NCBI GenBank assembly: GCA_963807085.1
Contig: CAWEBB010000017.1
Span: forward strand, 1-64,000
From: JACKII01 sp963807085
GTDB taxonomy: Bacteria; Pseudomonadota; Alphaproteobacteria; Bin95
DNA: 64,000 bases
Direction of reading: 5' to 3'
The notes under the pieces are model-generated. The model did no database searches, was not told the origin of the DNA, and saw only the letters and a list, made by a program, of their open reading frames with translations. Position 1 is the stretch's first letter, and each line of letters starts with the position of its first letter. Positions 46,554-54,635 of this stretch are shown here, one piece after another. The position numbers were made by a program, and so were the translations under genes.

Positions 46554-48634
46554 GGCCGCTCGGTTCGCGGCCACGCAAGCCGCCGCGGGAACGCGCATCT
46601 CCCAAGCTTGTCTTGATGACGCGTCCGGAGGCCGTAACGCCGGCGCTCGCGGCTCGCTTGAAGGCGCGCGGGCGGGGCCTGCTGGTGCAACCACTGCTAC
46701 ACATCAAGCCGTTGCCCGCCGAAATCCCGGCCCCCGAAAATTTCCAGGCCGTCCTTGCGGGCAGCATCGCCGCCGTGCGCATCCTGGCGAAGCGCACCGA
46801 AGACCGCTCCTGCCGGGTTTATGTTGTGGGCAAGTCGACCTCCCGCGCCGCTGAAAAGGCCGGATACAGTCACGTTCGTTTGGCCCTGAGCGCCAATGAG
46901 TTGGCCGCGATGATTTGGAAGGAGCTGGACCCAAGCGATGGGCCATTGCTCTATGTCGCCGGCCGGCACAGGGCCCGTGACTTGCGCAGGCTGCTTTCGG
47001 CGTTCGAACTTGAACTCATCGAAGTCTATGCAGCAGAGAAAACCCCAACACTCCGTCCGGCCGTATGCCAAGCGCTGAAGCGCGGCCAGGTGAGCGAGAT
47101 CACTTTTTATTCGGCGCGCGCCGTCAATGCGTTTATGGTTGCCGCCCGCCGCGATGGCGTTGCCGATGAAGCGCGCAAAGCGACCGGGTTGTGTCTCAGT
47201 CCGCGCATCGCCGCCCGGTTGCGCGCGCATGGCTGGCGCCAGACCTGGGCGGCCCGGCATCCGATCGCTAGGTTGATCGACGCGCGCCTGATCGGAATTC
47301 GGGGCAATGACCATTCGGCCGTTCGGAACTCTCCCTCACCTCCGGTAAATCTATCGGTGGACGTTTCCGCGAATTTTGCTTCTTCTAGCCCCTCTTCTTT
47401 TCCCTCACCGGCACAAACCGCCGTACCGGAGGCATCTATGACGAGCCCCCCTCCAACGCCATCCACGCCGGGTGGCCCCCCTCCAACTCCGCCCACACCG
47501 GATGGGCCGGCCGGTGGCGGCAGGTCGGCACCCGGACCGGGATGGCCCGCCGTCATCGCCGTCGCGATCATCGCAGCCATATTCGCGGGCGTCGTCTGGT
47601 ACCTAGCCAATGATCGCGCCGCCGAGCTGCAGGCCGAAGTGTCTGACCTGCGGGACCGGATCGCCGCGCTGAACCTGGACCCGGGACAGGCGGACCGGGC
47701 CGCTCTGGCCGCCCGGGCAGAGGAAGCCGCCAAGGTTGCAACGGCGCTGTCGGGCGTTGCGGAAAAGGCGGCGGAAAAAGCAACCGTCGAGCGCCTGGCC
47801 GATCGGGTCAATTCCATCAACCAAGATTTGCAGGCTACCATCGACACCATGCGCAACAACACGGAGGGCGCCATCGCCGGGGTCCGTGAACAGACGGAGG
47901 GCGCCATCGCCGAGGTACGTGAACAGACGGAAGCCGCCATCGCCGGACTGCGCGAAACCACCAAAAATACCGCCGAGAGCGTTCAGACGTCAATTCAGTC
48001 GTTGAAATCTGAAAGCGAGGCGCAGAGGCGATCGGTGGATGAATTGTCGGGCAAGCTCACCGCTCTGGAACAGCGCCTTGAGAAGGTCGAGGAATGGACC
48101 AAGGGTCCATCGCCCGCGGTGTTGGCCGAACAGTTGATCGCCCTGAGTGAGCTTCGTCAGGTGCTGGACAAAGGCACGCCGTTCGCCACCGCGCTCGACC
48201 GCGCAGAGCAGGCTTTGCCCGACGTTGCAACGGCCAGCGGCGATTGGATGAACCGGGCCGAGACCGGGATTCCGACCTATGCAGAACTGGCGGCCGAACT
48301 CGCGAAGATCGAGAAGCGTTTGCCGCCACCCCAAAGCGACTCATCGGGCAACGCTGTCGTGGACTCGGCGCTGGGAGTCTTGCTTTCGGGGATACAGGTT
48401 GAAGGCAAGGGCGCATTGGTGGATCATCCGAACCGGAAAGCGATTGCGGCCGCGCGCGAGGCTTTAGCCAATGACAATCCGGAAGGCGCATATGAAGCCG
48501 TCGCGGCAGTAGCCGATGATGTGAAGGGGCTTGCCGATTGGAGGGCCGACCTGGCTGCCCGCATGCAAGCCGAGGCCGCCATTTCCGATAGGGAAGAACA
48601 GGTTCTAGCCACGGTCCGTGGGAGCGTTAAATGA
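46505..48634 (+). CDS. hemD: HemD uroporphyrinogen-III synthase joined in frame to a Mic60/mitofilin-like protein
   Basis: One uninterrupted frame encodes two proteins usually made separately. The HemD part begins at about 46607 (LVLMTRPEAVTPALAARLKARG) and includes ITFYSARAVNAFMVAAR and ends near ARHPIARLIDARL (about 47,290). A low-complexity Ser/Pro linker of about 75 residues follows. Then comes a single TM (VIAVAIIAAIFAGVVWYLA), a long Ala/Glu coiled coil with repeated TEGAI..VREQ units (about 47,860-47,940), and a C-terminal mitofilin domain ending REEQVLATVRGS. An in-frame ATG at 47438 has GGAGG five bases upstream, so Mic60 may also be made separately. The HemD start is uncertain: ATG 46505 is used here, with ATG 46616 as an alternative that trims an Arg-rich extension. 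Confidence 0.83.
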   Translation: MRSRSPLTSKRRFDRIRPLGSRPRKPPRERASPKLVLMTRPEAVTPALAARLKARGRGLLVQPLLHIKPLPAEIPAPENFQAVLAGSIAAVRILAKRTEDRSCRVYVVGKSTSRAAEKAGYSHVRLALSANELAAMIWKELDPSDGPLLYVAGRHRARDLRRLLSAFELELIEVYAAEKTPTLRPAVCQALKRGQVSEITFYSARAVNAFMVAARRDGVADEARKATGLCLSPRIAARLRAHGWRQTWAARHPIARLIDARLIGIRGNDHSAVRNSPSPPVNLSVDVSANFASSSPSSFPSPAQTAVPEASMTSPPPTPSTPGGPPPTPPTPDGPAGGGRSAPGPGWPAVIAVAIIAAIFAGVVWYLANDRAAELQAEVSDLRDRIAALNLDPGQADRAALAARAEEAAKVATALSGVAEKAAEKATVERLADRVNSINQDLQATIDTMRNNTEGAIAGVREQTEGAIAEVREQTEAAIAGLRETTKNTAESVQTSIQSLKSESEAQRRSVDELSGKLTALEQRLEKVEEWTKGPSPAVLAEQLIALSELRQVLDKGTPFATALDRAEQALPDVATASGDWMNRAETGIPTYAELAAELAKIEKRLPPPQSDSSGNAVVDSALGVLLSGIQVEGKGALVDHPNRKAIAAAREALANDNPEGAYEAVAAVADDVKGLADWRADLAARMQAEAAISDREEQVLATVRGSVK
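47428..47440 (+). promoter_or_regulatory. Internal ribosome site and ATG for the Mic60 part
   Basis: GGAGG at 47428-47432 is followed after five bases by an in-frame ATG at 47438-47440. This would start a 398-residue Mic60-like protein (MTSPPPTPSTPGG...) with a normal N-terminal cytoplasmic Pro-rich stretch before its membrane helix. It lies about 150 bases past the last HemD homology, where a hemD stop codon would normally be expected. Confidence 0.6.
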
Positions 48635-50112
48635 TCCGCGCATTAATTGTCTTTGTTCTTATCGGCGCTGTCTTGTACGGCGGGAATTGGCTCCTGGACC
48701 ACCCGGGCGATGTGTCCATTCAGTTGCCGGGCTTCTTTTCCATCGAGTGGAGCTTTGCGTGGGCGATGACCGTCTTGGCGGTCCTGTTGCTGCTGGCGAT
48801 CGTTGGCGCAGCAATCGTGTATTTGGTAATCGGGGCGCCCTGGCGTCTGTCCCGCCGGTTTGAACAGCGCCGCAAAGAGAAGGGTCAGCAGGCGATCTCT
48901 CTCGGCATGGTTGCGGTCGCCGCCGGTGACCGACAGGAAGCGAAGAAGCAGGCCGAGAGGGCGATGGCGCTGCTGCCCAATCAGCCGATGACGACGTTGT
49001 TGGCGGCGCAGTCTGCCCAGATGAATGGCGACAATGCCGCCGCCCAAGGGTATTTCCGCGAACTTGCCGATCAGCCGGAAGGCGCATTCCTGGGGCTCCG
49101 GGGTCTCTGGATGCAGGCGATCAAAGACGGCCGCCCGCGGGATGCGCTGCACTACGCCCAGTTGGCGCATGCCCAGCAGCCACATTCGGTTTGGGTGCTG
49201 GACAGTCTCTTCGAGTTGCAGACCCGCCTCGGCCAGTGGGAAGAAGCCCATGCCACGCTGACCGCGCTCCGCAAGGCAAAGGCACACGAGAAGGGGCAGC
49301 TTGAGTGGGAGAGCGCCTTGGTCGACATCGAGCGCAGCCGGGCGGCCGCGGCGGCGGGCGACATGTCCACGGCACTTCAGACCGCGCAGGCGGCCCACAA
49401 ACATCTGCCGAAATTTGTGCCGGCGGCGGCCCAACTGGCCTTGATGCATATCGCCAACGGCCGTCGGGGCAAGGCGGAAAAGGTCCTGGAAGAAGCCTGG
49501 GCCGTGGAGCCGCACCCCATGCTGGCCGAAGCCTACAAAGGCGTCGTCGACCAGGTCTCGGCCGAAAAACAGCTTGGGCTTGTGCGCAAGTTTACAGAGA
49601 AGCACCCCGATCATCCCGAAAGCCGGGTTCTGGTGGCCATGTTCGCGATGGCAGCCGACCAATGGGGCGAGGCACGCAAGGCTCTCGAACCCCTGACACG
49701 GCGGGATCCGGACGCCCGGATTTGCCGGCTGATGGCGGAAATCGAAATGCACGGTTTCAACGATGCCGACGCTGCGCGCGAATGGCTGGCGCGCTCGGCC
49801 ACCGCCACACCCGCATCGGCCTGGGTATGCAGCGAAACGGGCGCGGTTCAGGCCGAGTGGTCCGCCGTTTGCGCCGAGAGCATGCGTTTCGGCACGCTGG
49901 AATGGCGGGTGCCGCATCACCTGGTGCCGTCGGTTCCCTCCGTATTGGAAGCCCGGCCCTCTGGCAGCAATCGCAGCGTGACGGTAGGGACCAGAGCCGA
50001 CACCGCGAGATCGGGCACGGCGCCGGTTGTCGTGGATGCGGTGGCGGAGCCCGTCGAAGCCGATGACGCCAAATCCGAGACGGCTAAATCCGCGATGAAG
50101 GCCGCCGGCTAA
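48631..50112 (+). CDS. hemY: HemY-like tetratricopeptide membrane protein (Orf52 type)
   Basis: 493 residues starting at ATG 48631, which overlaps the previous stop by four bases. Two N-terminal TM segments (about residues 2-20 and 40-62) are followed by the HemY_N motif APWRLSRRFEQRRKEKGQQAISLGMVAVAAGD and a chain of TPR helices to about residue 400. The last 90 residues are low-complexity, acidic and variable. HemY here is the TPR protein of the heme operon, not the oxidase of the same name. In Alphaproteobacteria it lies beside Mic60 and may work with it on inner-membrane shape or heme-enzyme organisation. The coupling seen here supports joint function. Confidence 0.88.
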   Translation: MIRALIVFVLIGAVLYGGNWLLDHPGDVSIQLPGFFSIEWSFAWAMTVLAVLLLLAIVGAAIVYLVIGAPWRLSRRFEQRRKEKGQQAISLGMVAVAAGDRQEAKKQAERAMALLPNQPMTTLLAAQSAQMNGDNAAAQGYFRELADQPEGAFLGLRGLWMQAIKDGRPRDALHYAQLAHAQQPHSVWVLDSLFELQTRLGQWEEAHATLTALRKAKAHEKGQLEWESALVDIERSRAAAAAGDMSTALQTAQAAHKHLPKFVPAAAQLALMHIANGRRGKAEKVLEEAWAVEPHPMLAEAYKGVVDQVSAEKQLGLVRKFTEKHPDHPESRVLVAMFAMAADQWGEARKALEPLTRRDPDARICRLMAEIEMHGFNDADAAREWLARSATATPASAWVCSETGAVQAEWSAVCAESMRFGTLEWRVPHHLVPSVPSVLEARPSGSNRSVTVGTRADTARSGTAPVVVDAVAEPVEADDAKSETAKSAMKAAG

Positions 50113-50139
50113 CCTCTCCCGCTAGCCCCAGAGGAAATC

Positions 50140-50574
50140 ATGGACGCGAACAATTTTATCGAACTCCTCGGCGTTCGGTTCACCGAGGTTTCGAAGGACC
50201 GCATCCGCGCGGAGATGACAGCCGGCGAAATCCACACCAACGGCAATGGCGTGGTGCATGGCGGCGTTTACATGTCGTTCGCCGACACGCTGGGCGCGCG
50301 CGGGGCGATCATGAACCTGCCCGAGAACTGCATGACGAGCACACTGGAATCAAAGACCAACCTGCTGCGCGGTTTGAATGCAGGTAAGATTTTCGGCGAG
50401 TCCATTCCCGTCCATGTCGGCCGCACCACTCAGGTCTGGCGCACGACCCTGACCAACGAAGCCGGCAAGAAACTGGCGGAGATTACCCAGACCCAACTTG
50501 TGATCGAGACCAAGCCGGACCACCCCGTCACCCAACGCCAGCAGACGACCAAGGCACAGGGCGGAGATCTCTAA
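50140..50574 (+). CDS. PaaI/hotdog-fold acyl-CoA thioesterase
   Basis: 144 residues with AGAGGAAATC before ATG 50140. The hotdog helix motif reads NGNGVVHGGVYMSFADTLGARGAI, with His-Gly-Gly as the CoA-binding and Asp as the catalytic region. Strands STLESKTNLLRGL and HVGRTTQVWRTTLTNEAGKKLAEITQTQLVI follow. It should hydrolyse aromatic or short acyl-CoAs in the cytoplasm. Its stop codon overlaps the convergent UGSC gene stop by two bases. Confidence 0.88.
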   Translation: MDANNFIELLGVRFTEVSKDRIRAEMTAGEIHTNGNGVVHGGVYMSFADTLGARGAIMNLPENCMTSTLESKTNLLRGLNAGKIFGESIPVHVGRTTQVWRTTLTNEAGKKLAEITQTQLVIETKPDHPVTQRQQTTKAQGGDL

Positions 50575-51092
50575 GCCTCCATCAGAATGGGCAGGGCCTG
50601 CCGGTAGGCAGTTTCGGCCCGTGTCTGGATCTCGGCAGGCGTGCAACTGCCGATGGGGTGTTCCACCATCAGGAACGGGTAGCCCGGCAGACCCAGCATA
50701 CGGGCAATATTTTTCGCCGTAACCTCGAACGGCTCGGTGCATAGCACCAGAGCGCGCTTGCCCAATTGTTCGAAGCTGATGCCGTCATGCAAACTGCACG
50801 TTGAGCAAGAGCCTCAGTCGCCGAGACCGGTAATGAGAAAATCCACCTTTTCCGCCGCCGCTTGCAGGGTTTCGGCCGGGGCCGGCGCGCTGGCGTTGGT
50901 CTTGTCATAGAGCGGGATGGTCTTGCACCCTTGCCGTTCTTCAAACAGATCGGCGATGGCCGTTAGCATCAAGGCCGCGTTCAGTTTGTTATTGTGCAGG
51001 ACGCCGACGGTCTTGCCGGTGAGGTCAGGCAGCGCCGGCGCGCGGGCGTAATTCCGCTCCGGCCCCGTGACGGTGGGGTCATAGAGTTGCAT
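50571..51092 (-). CDS. UGSC-family selenoprotein candidate (in-frame UGA = Sec93)
   Basis: A single frame of 173 sense-plus-UGA codons starts at ATG 51092 (AAGGA six bases upstream) and is interrupted only by TGA at 50816-50814. Around it the sequence reads LITGLGD-U-GSCSTCSLHDGISFEQLG, the UGSC motif of a known bacterial selenoprotein family. The downstream part (ALVLCTEPFEVTAKNIARMLGLPGYPFLMVEHPIG) is as conserved in character as the upstream Rossmann-like part. A 6-bp hairpin with a GUU loop lies at SECIS distance. The pattern Sec-Gly-x-Cys-x-x-Cys followed by LCT and a HPIG resembles the selenocysteine subunit GrdB of amino-acid reductases, suggesting a redox catalyst. It follows the 51109 gene by 16 bases. 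selA/selB are not in the window. Confidence 0.82.
50786..50816 (-). promoter_or_regulatory. Sec UGA codon and SECIS-like hairpin
   Basis: On the minus strand the UGA occupies 50816-50814. After 13 bases a stem CGUGCA / UGCAUG (50800-50795 with 50791-50786, one G-U pair) closes a GUU loop whose G is 20 bases past the UGA. A small stem-loop with a loop G at about this distance is what SelB recognises in bacterial SECIS elements. The fold was judged by eye. Confidence 0.55.
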
Positions 51093-51108
51093 GGCTATCC
51101 TTCTATTC

Positions 51109-52185
51109 TCAGTCGCAATCGATGCACACGCCGATCGGCTTCGACTGCATCAGCGAGCCACGCCCCCTGCTCCAGCTTGGGATAAAACAGGAGTGGCCGC
51201 CCGCATCGCCGCCACCCATGGTAATCAAAATGTCGTCCGGTGAGTAGCCGCGATGCAAGAAACCCTCTTCGACGAGCGGGTGTGCGTCCGCGCCGTGTTG
51301 TTTCGCGTATTCGCTTTCCCGAAACTTGCCGACGCTCGCCATCCCATCCACCGAGCGCTTAGCCTGGGCGAACAGATAGACCTGGGCGTCGGCCCGGCTC
51401 CATCCGGCGCCGGCGACGATGCGCATATGTTCCGGCGAAAGGATGACTGCGCTCTGGCCGAGCGTGATGCAGCCGTAGTTCGCCATGGCATCGGCGACCG
51501 AGCCCAGCACCTGCTCCGGCGTGTTGCCACCGTGATTCTCGACGTTGCAGAAGCCGCCGCCGCAGAAAACGGTGACGCTGGAAACGTCGTCAGGATAGTC
51601 CAACTCCTCGACCAGCAACGGCCACGGGTTGCCGCGGGCGCGCTCGGCAATGCAGAAGCTGTATTTGCCGGGGTTGCCCTGGGTGGACTTGTCGGAAATG
51701 CCGGGGATCATCTGAAAGACGTTGCGCAGGATCAGCCGCGTCGCCCGGCCGATGGTGGCGTTGGCGCGATTGCCGGGGCCAAACAGGTTCACGTCCGCGT
51801 TCATGCCGATATCCTCGGCGTACTGGCCGCTGACGATCAGCAACGGCGCGGAGCCACCGGTGGACGCCGTCGAGCCGTGGAAATTGTAGCCGGGCTCGTT
51901 CATCGCCTCGAATGCGGCGACCAGCACCGGGAAATACTCGGGCAGGCAACCCGCCATCACGGCGTTCACCGCCGCGGCGTGAACCGTGCATTCCAAGCCG
52001 GTAGCGGGGTGCGTAGCGATGACCGTTTCGCGCGGGCGGCCCTCATAGAGCAGCATCGCCTCGACGCGTTCGATGTGCGGCGGCATGACCGGCAGGCCGT
52101 CGGTCCAGCCCTGTTCGTAGCAATAATCGATGGCGGCCAGGACATCGTCCGGCACCTCGTGAAGGCGGGCGTGGTCAAAGGGCAT
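51109..52185 (-). CDS. Conserved hypothetical partner of the UGSC selenoprotein
   Basis: 358 residues, start ATG 52185. Not a family I can name by function, but clearly a folded cytoplasmic enzyme-like protein: WTDGLPVMPPHIERVEAML near 30, HAAAVNAVMAGCLPEYFPVLVAAFEAM near 70, STASTGGSAPLLIVSG, GNRANATIGRATRLILRNVF near 145, and FCGGGFCNVENHGGNTPEQVL near 215. Near the C-terminus come ITMGGGDAGGHSCFIPSW and IGVCIDCD. Conserved-looking Cys and the terminal CxxC suggest redox or metal roles. Ending 16 bases before the selenoprotein, it is almost surely co-transcribed with it and may form the second subunit of a reductase-like complex. That is inference. Confidence 0.75.
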   Translation of the reverse strand: MPFDHARLHEVPDDVLAAIDYCYEQGWTDGLPVMPPHIERVEAMLLYEGRPRETVIATHPATGLECTVHAAAVNAVMAGCLPEYFPVLVAAFEAMNEPGYNFHGSTASTGGSAPLLIVSGQYAEDIGMNADVNLFGPGNRANATIGRATRLILRNVFQMIPGISDKSTQGNPGKYSFCIAERARGNPWPLLVEELDYPDDVSSVTVFCGGGFCNVENHGGNTPEQVLGSVADAMANYGCITLGQSAVILSPEHMRIVAGAGWSRADAQVYLFAQAKRSVDGMASVGKFRESEYAKQHGADAHPLVEEGFLHRGYSPDDILITMGGGDAGGHSCFIPSWSRGRGSLMQSKPIGVCIDCD

Positions 52186-52280
52186 GGGAGGCTACTCTCA
52201 ACTTCGTATCTTGCGCCGGGCGATGCTACACGGGCAGCGGCGCGAAGCCCAGAGGGCCGCTGCCCGTCCGCTATCCGCCG

Positions 52281-53144
52281 CTATTGCGGGTTGGGCAATG
52301 GCGGGATGCTGCGCAGATACAGGATGATGGCCGCCAGGTCATCCGGCTTGATTTTCGCGTAATAGGCATAGCCCATTGGCGGGAACATCTTGCTGCCGTC
52401 CGGCCGCGTGCCGGTCGTGATGATCTTCGTGAGCTCCGCGTCGCTATAGTGAGCTATGCCATCCTTATGCGGCGTAATGTTTGGGGCGACCGAGATGCCC
52501 CAAGGCCCGGGAAACGTCCCCCCGCCTGCGCCAAGCTGGTTTTCCCAGTCGGGTCCGTGCTGCCCCCGGGGCGAATGGCACTCGATGCAGTGCGCGACCG
52601 GACCGGCCAGATAGGCGCCGTACACCGCCGTCACCCCCTCGGGCACGTCCGGCACGTGGTCGACTGGTGGCCCATAGGATACCGGCAAGGCGATGCGGTG
52701 GACCGATTTTTTCTCTTTGTGCATCACGGGCTTCACGGTGCGGAGATAGGCAACGATTGCCTTGGCGTCGGTATCGGACAGGTAGCGGTAGAGCGGCACC
52801 GGCATCGGCGGCCCTATCAGCGAGCCGTCCGGCCGGATGCCATCGCGGATCGCCCGGATGATCTGTTCATCCGTCCAGGTACCGATGCCTGTTTCCTTGT
52901 CTTGGGTAATGTTCGGCGCGTGGGCTTCGAACGGCTCAATGTCGATCACGAACCGGCCTGAAAGTTCTCTGGTCAGGGCGGGTCTGCCGTCCGCTTCGAA
53001 CGGCGTGTGGCAGTTTCCACAAGCGGCGATCGTGTTGACGAGGTACCTTCCGCGTTCGACCGCGGTTTCCGCGACCGCGGCAGTGGCCGAGGCGATGGCG
53101 CAAGCTACCGCAAGGGCCGCCAAAGCAGCAAATGGCTTCGGCAT
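52281..53144 (-). CDS. Periplasmic di-heme cytochrome c
   Basis: 287 residues from the ATG at 53144 (MPKPFAAL) with GAAAGGA upstream. A signal peptide ends at about residue 26 (AVAE). Two CxxCH heme sites are seen, CGNCH near residue 42 and CIECH near 185, each followed by a Met-containing segment (GPPMPVPLYRYLSD, FPPMGYAYYAKIKPDD) as axial ligand. This two-domain form matches the cytochrome c subunits of membrane alcohol, aldehyde or sorbosone-type dehydrogenases, normally passing electrons to the oxidase. The dehydrogenase gene is not adjacent. The 232 bases to the divergent flavoenzyme at 53377 must hold both promoters. Confidence 0.87.
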   Translation of the reverse strand: MPKPFAALAALAVACAIASATAAVAETAVERGRYLVNTIAACGNCHTPFEADGRPALTRELSGRFVIDIEPFEAHAPNITQDKETGIGTWTDEQIIRAIRDGIRPDGSLIGPPMPVPLYRYLSDTDAKAIVAYLRTVKPVMHKEKKSVHRIALPVSYGPPVDHVPDVPEGVTAVYGAYLAGPVAHCIECHSPRGQHGPDWENQLGAGGGTFPGPWGISVAPNITPHKDGIAHYSDAELTKIITTGTRPDGSKMFPPMGYAYYAKIKPDDLAAIILYLRSIPPLPNPQ

Positions 53145-53376
53145 CGGCGTTTTTCCTTTCCGGTGAAATTGCCCGCCCGACAATCGGGACAAGCATACGA
53201 TCATACACCCGCGAGAATGCCGCACCAACGACAATCGATGCGGTTCGCCCCCTGTTCGACGGCGGTGCGGCCAAGGCAGAACCGAACCAAGCTTGCCGTC
53301 CGGCAATCAGATGCCGATAATCCGGCAACGACGACAGCACGGCCCTTCCAAGGCACTCGCGAAAGGCGCGAAGGCA

Positions 53377-54570
53377 ATGAATGATGTTACCGAAGTCCGC
53401 CAGATGGCGCGGAGCGTGCTCGACCGGGCGCGGAGCGTCACCGGCATGCTGGCGGAGGCAGCCCCCCGGATCGAGGCGAATAACGGTCTGACCGAAGACG
53501 TGGTCGCCGCCATGCACGCCGCCGGCCTGTTCCGCGCGACCCTGCCCCGCTTTCTGGGCGGAGATACCATCGACCTGCGGACCCACGCCGAACTGATCGA
53601 GACAGTCGCGGGCGCCGACGCCAGTGCGGGCTGGTGTCTGAGCCAGGGGCTTGGCTGCGCCATGGCCTCGGCGTTCATGGAAAAAGAGGCGGCGGAGCGC
53701 TTTTTCGGCCCTGCCGAGGCCGTGCTCGCCTGGGGTGCGGGCATCCAGGGAAAGGCCGTGGCGGTCGACGGCGGCTACCGTGTCACCGGCAAGTGGCAGT
53801 TTGCCAGCGGCTCGCGCCACGCCACGATCCTCGGCGGGCACTCCTATGTCTACGAAAGCGATGGCGTCACCCAGCGGTTTCACCCGGACGGTCGCAAGGT
53901 GGACCGGACCGCGATCGTCACCAAGGACAAGGCGCACGTGCACTTCGACTGGGACGTGATGGGCCTGAGAGGCACCGGCAGCGACACATTCGAACTGCGC
54001 GACCTGTTTGTGCCGGAGGACGAAACCGTGGACCGGGAAGACCGTTCGGCGGCCAACGACCCCGCCCCGATCTTTCAGGTGCCGACCTCTCTGGTCTATG
54101 CCATCGGCTTTGCGGGGCTGCAGATCGGGATCGCGCGCGCCGTGCTCGACGATCTGCGTGACTTGGCCAAAAACAAGAAGCCGCGCGGCATGGGATCGAC
54201 TTTGAAAGACAGCCCGGTATTCCAGACCCAACTCGCCCAGATGGAGGCGCGCTTGCGCTCGGCCCGGGCCTATCTGATGGAGGTGGCGGGAGAGGCCCAC
54301 GATCAGACGGCGAAAGACGGCTATATCTCCGACGAGAGCCGCATCGCGATCCGGCTCTCTGCGACGCACGTGATCAATGAGGGAGTGGCGGTAACGACGG
54401 ATGCATACCGCGCGGCGGGCGCCACGGCGATCTTCCCCTCCAACCCATTCGAGCGGCGGCTGCGGGACGCGCTGACCGCCTCTCAACAGGTGCAGGGGCG
54501 CATCGACCATTACGCTACCGTCGGGCGGCACCTGTTGGGCCTGCCGACCAACTCCAACCTGTTCCTCTAG
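53377..54570 (+). CDS. Acyl-CoA dehydrogenase-fold flavoprotein (HsaA/DszC-like)
   Basis: 397 residues from the ATG at 53377. It has the three-domain acyl-CoA dehydrogenase architecture: ANNGLTEDVVAAMHAAGLFRATLPRFLGGDTIDLRTHAELIE at the N-terminus, VTGKWQFASGSRHATILGGH near 150, LRGTGSDTFELRDLFVPEDETV near 205, and the C-terminal RDALTASQQVQGRIDHYATVGRHLLG. The usual catalytic Glu region is replaced by the pattern of flavin-dependent monooxygenases (hydroxylase group D: HsaA, DszC, NcnH), so it may use reduced flavin from a reductase. The next two genes (VOC protein and alpha/beta hydrolase) suggest an aromatic hydroxylation, ring cleavage, hydrolysis series. That pathway is inference. Confidence 0.82.
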   Translation: MNDVTEVRQMARSVLDRARSVTGMLAEAAPRIEANNGLTEDVVAAMHAAGLFRATLPRFLGGDTIDLRTHAELIETVAGADASAGWCLSQGLGCAMASAFMEKEAAERFFGPAEAVLAWGAGIQGKAVAVDGGYRVTGKWQFASGSRHATILGGHSYVYESDGVTQRFHPDGRKVDRTAIVTKDKAHVHFDWDVMGLRGTGSDTFELRDLFVPEDETVDREDRSAANDPAPIFQVPTSLVYAIGFAGLQIGIARAVLDDLRDLAKNKKPRGMGSTLKDSPVFQTQLAQMEARLRSARAYLMEVAGEAHDQTAKDGYISDESRIAIRLSATHVINEGVAVTTDAYRAAGATAIFPSNPFERRLRDALTASQQVQGRIDHYATVGRHLLGLPTNSNLFL

Positions 54571-54635
54571 GCCGTATCCCGCGCCAACGCGGCGGCGTAG
54601 AGTTCCGAAAACCGCAAACAGAGGAAACCCGAGCC

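Noticed and set aside
47860..47960. Repeated TEGAI..VREQ units as a tandem DNA repeat of interest
   Set aside because: They are short heptad-like repeats of the Mic60 coiled coil and are expected there.
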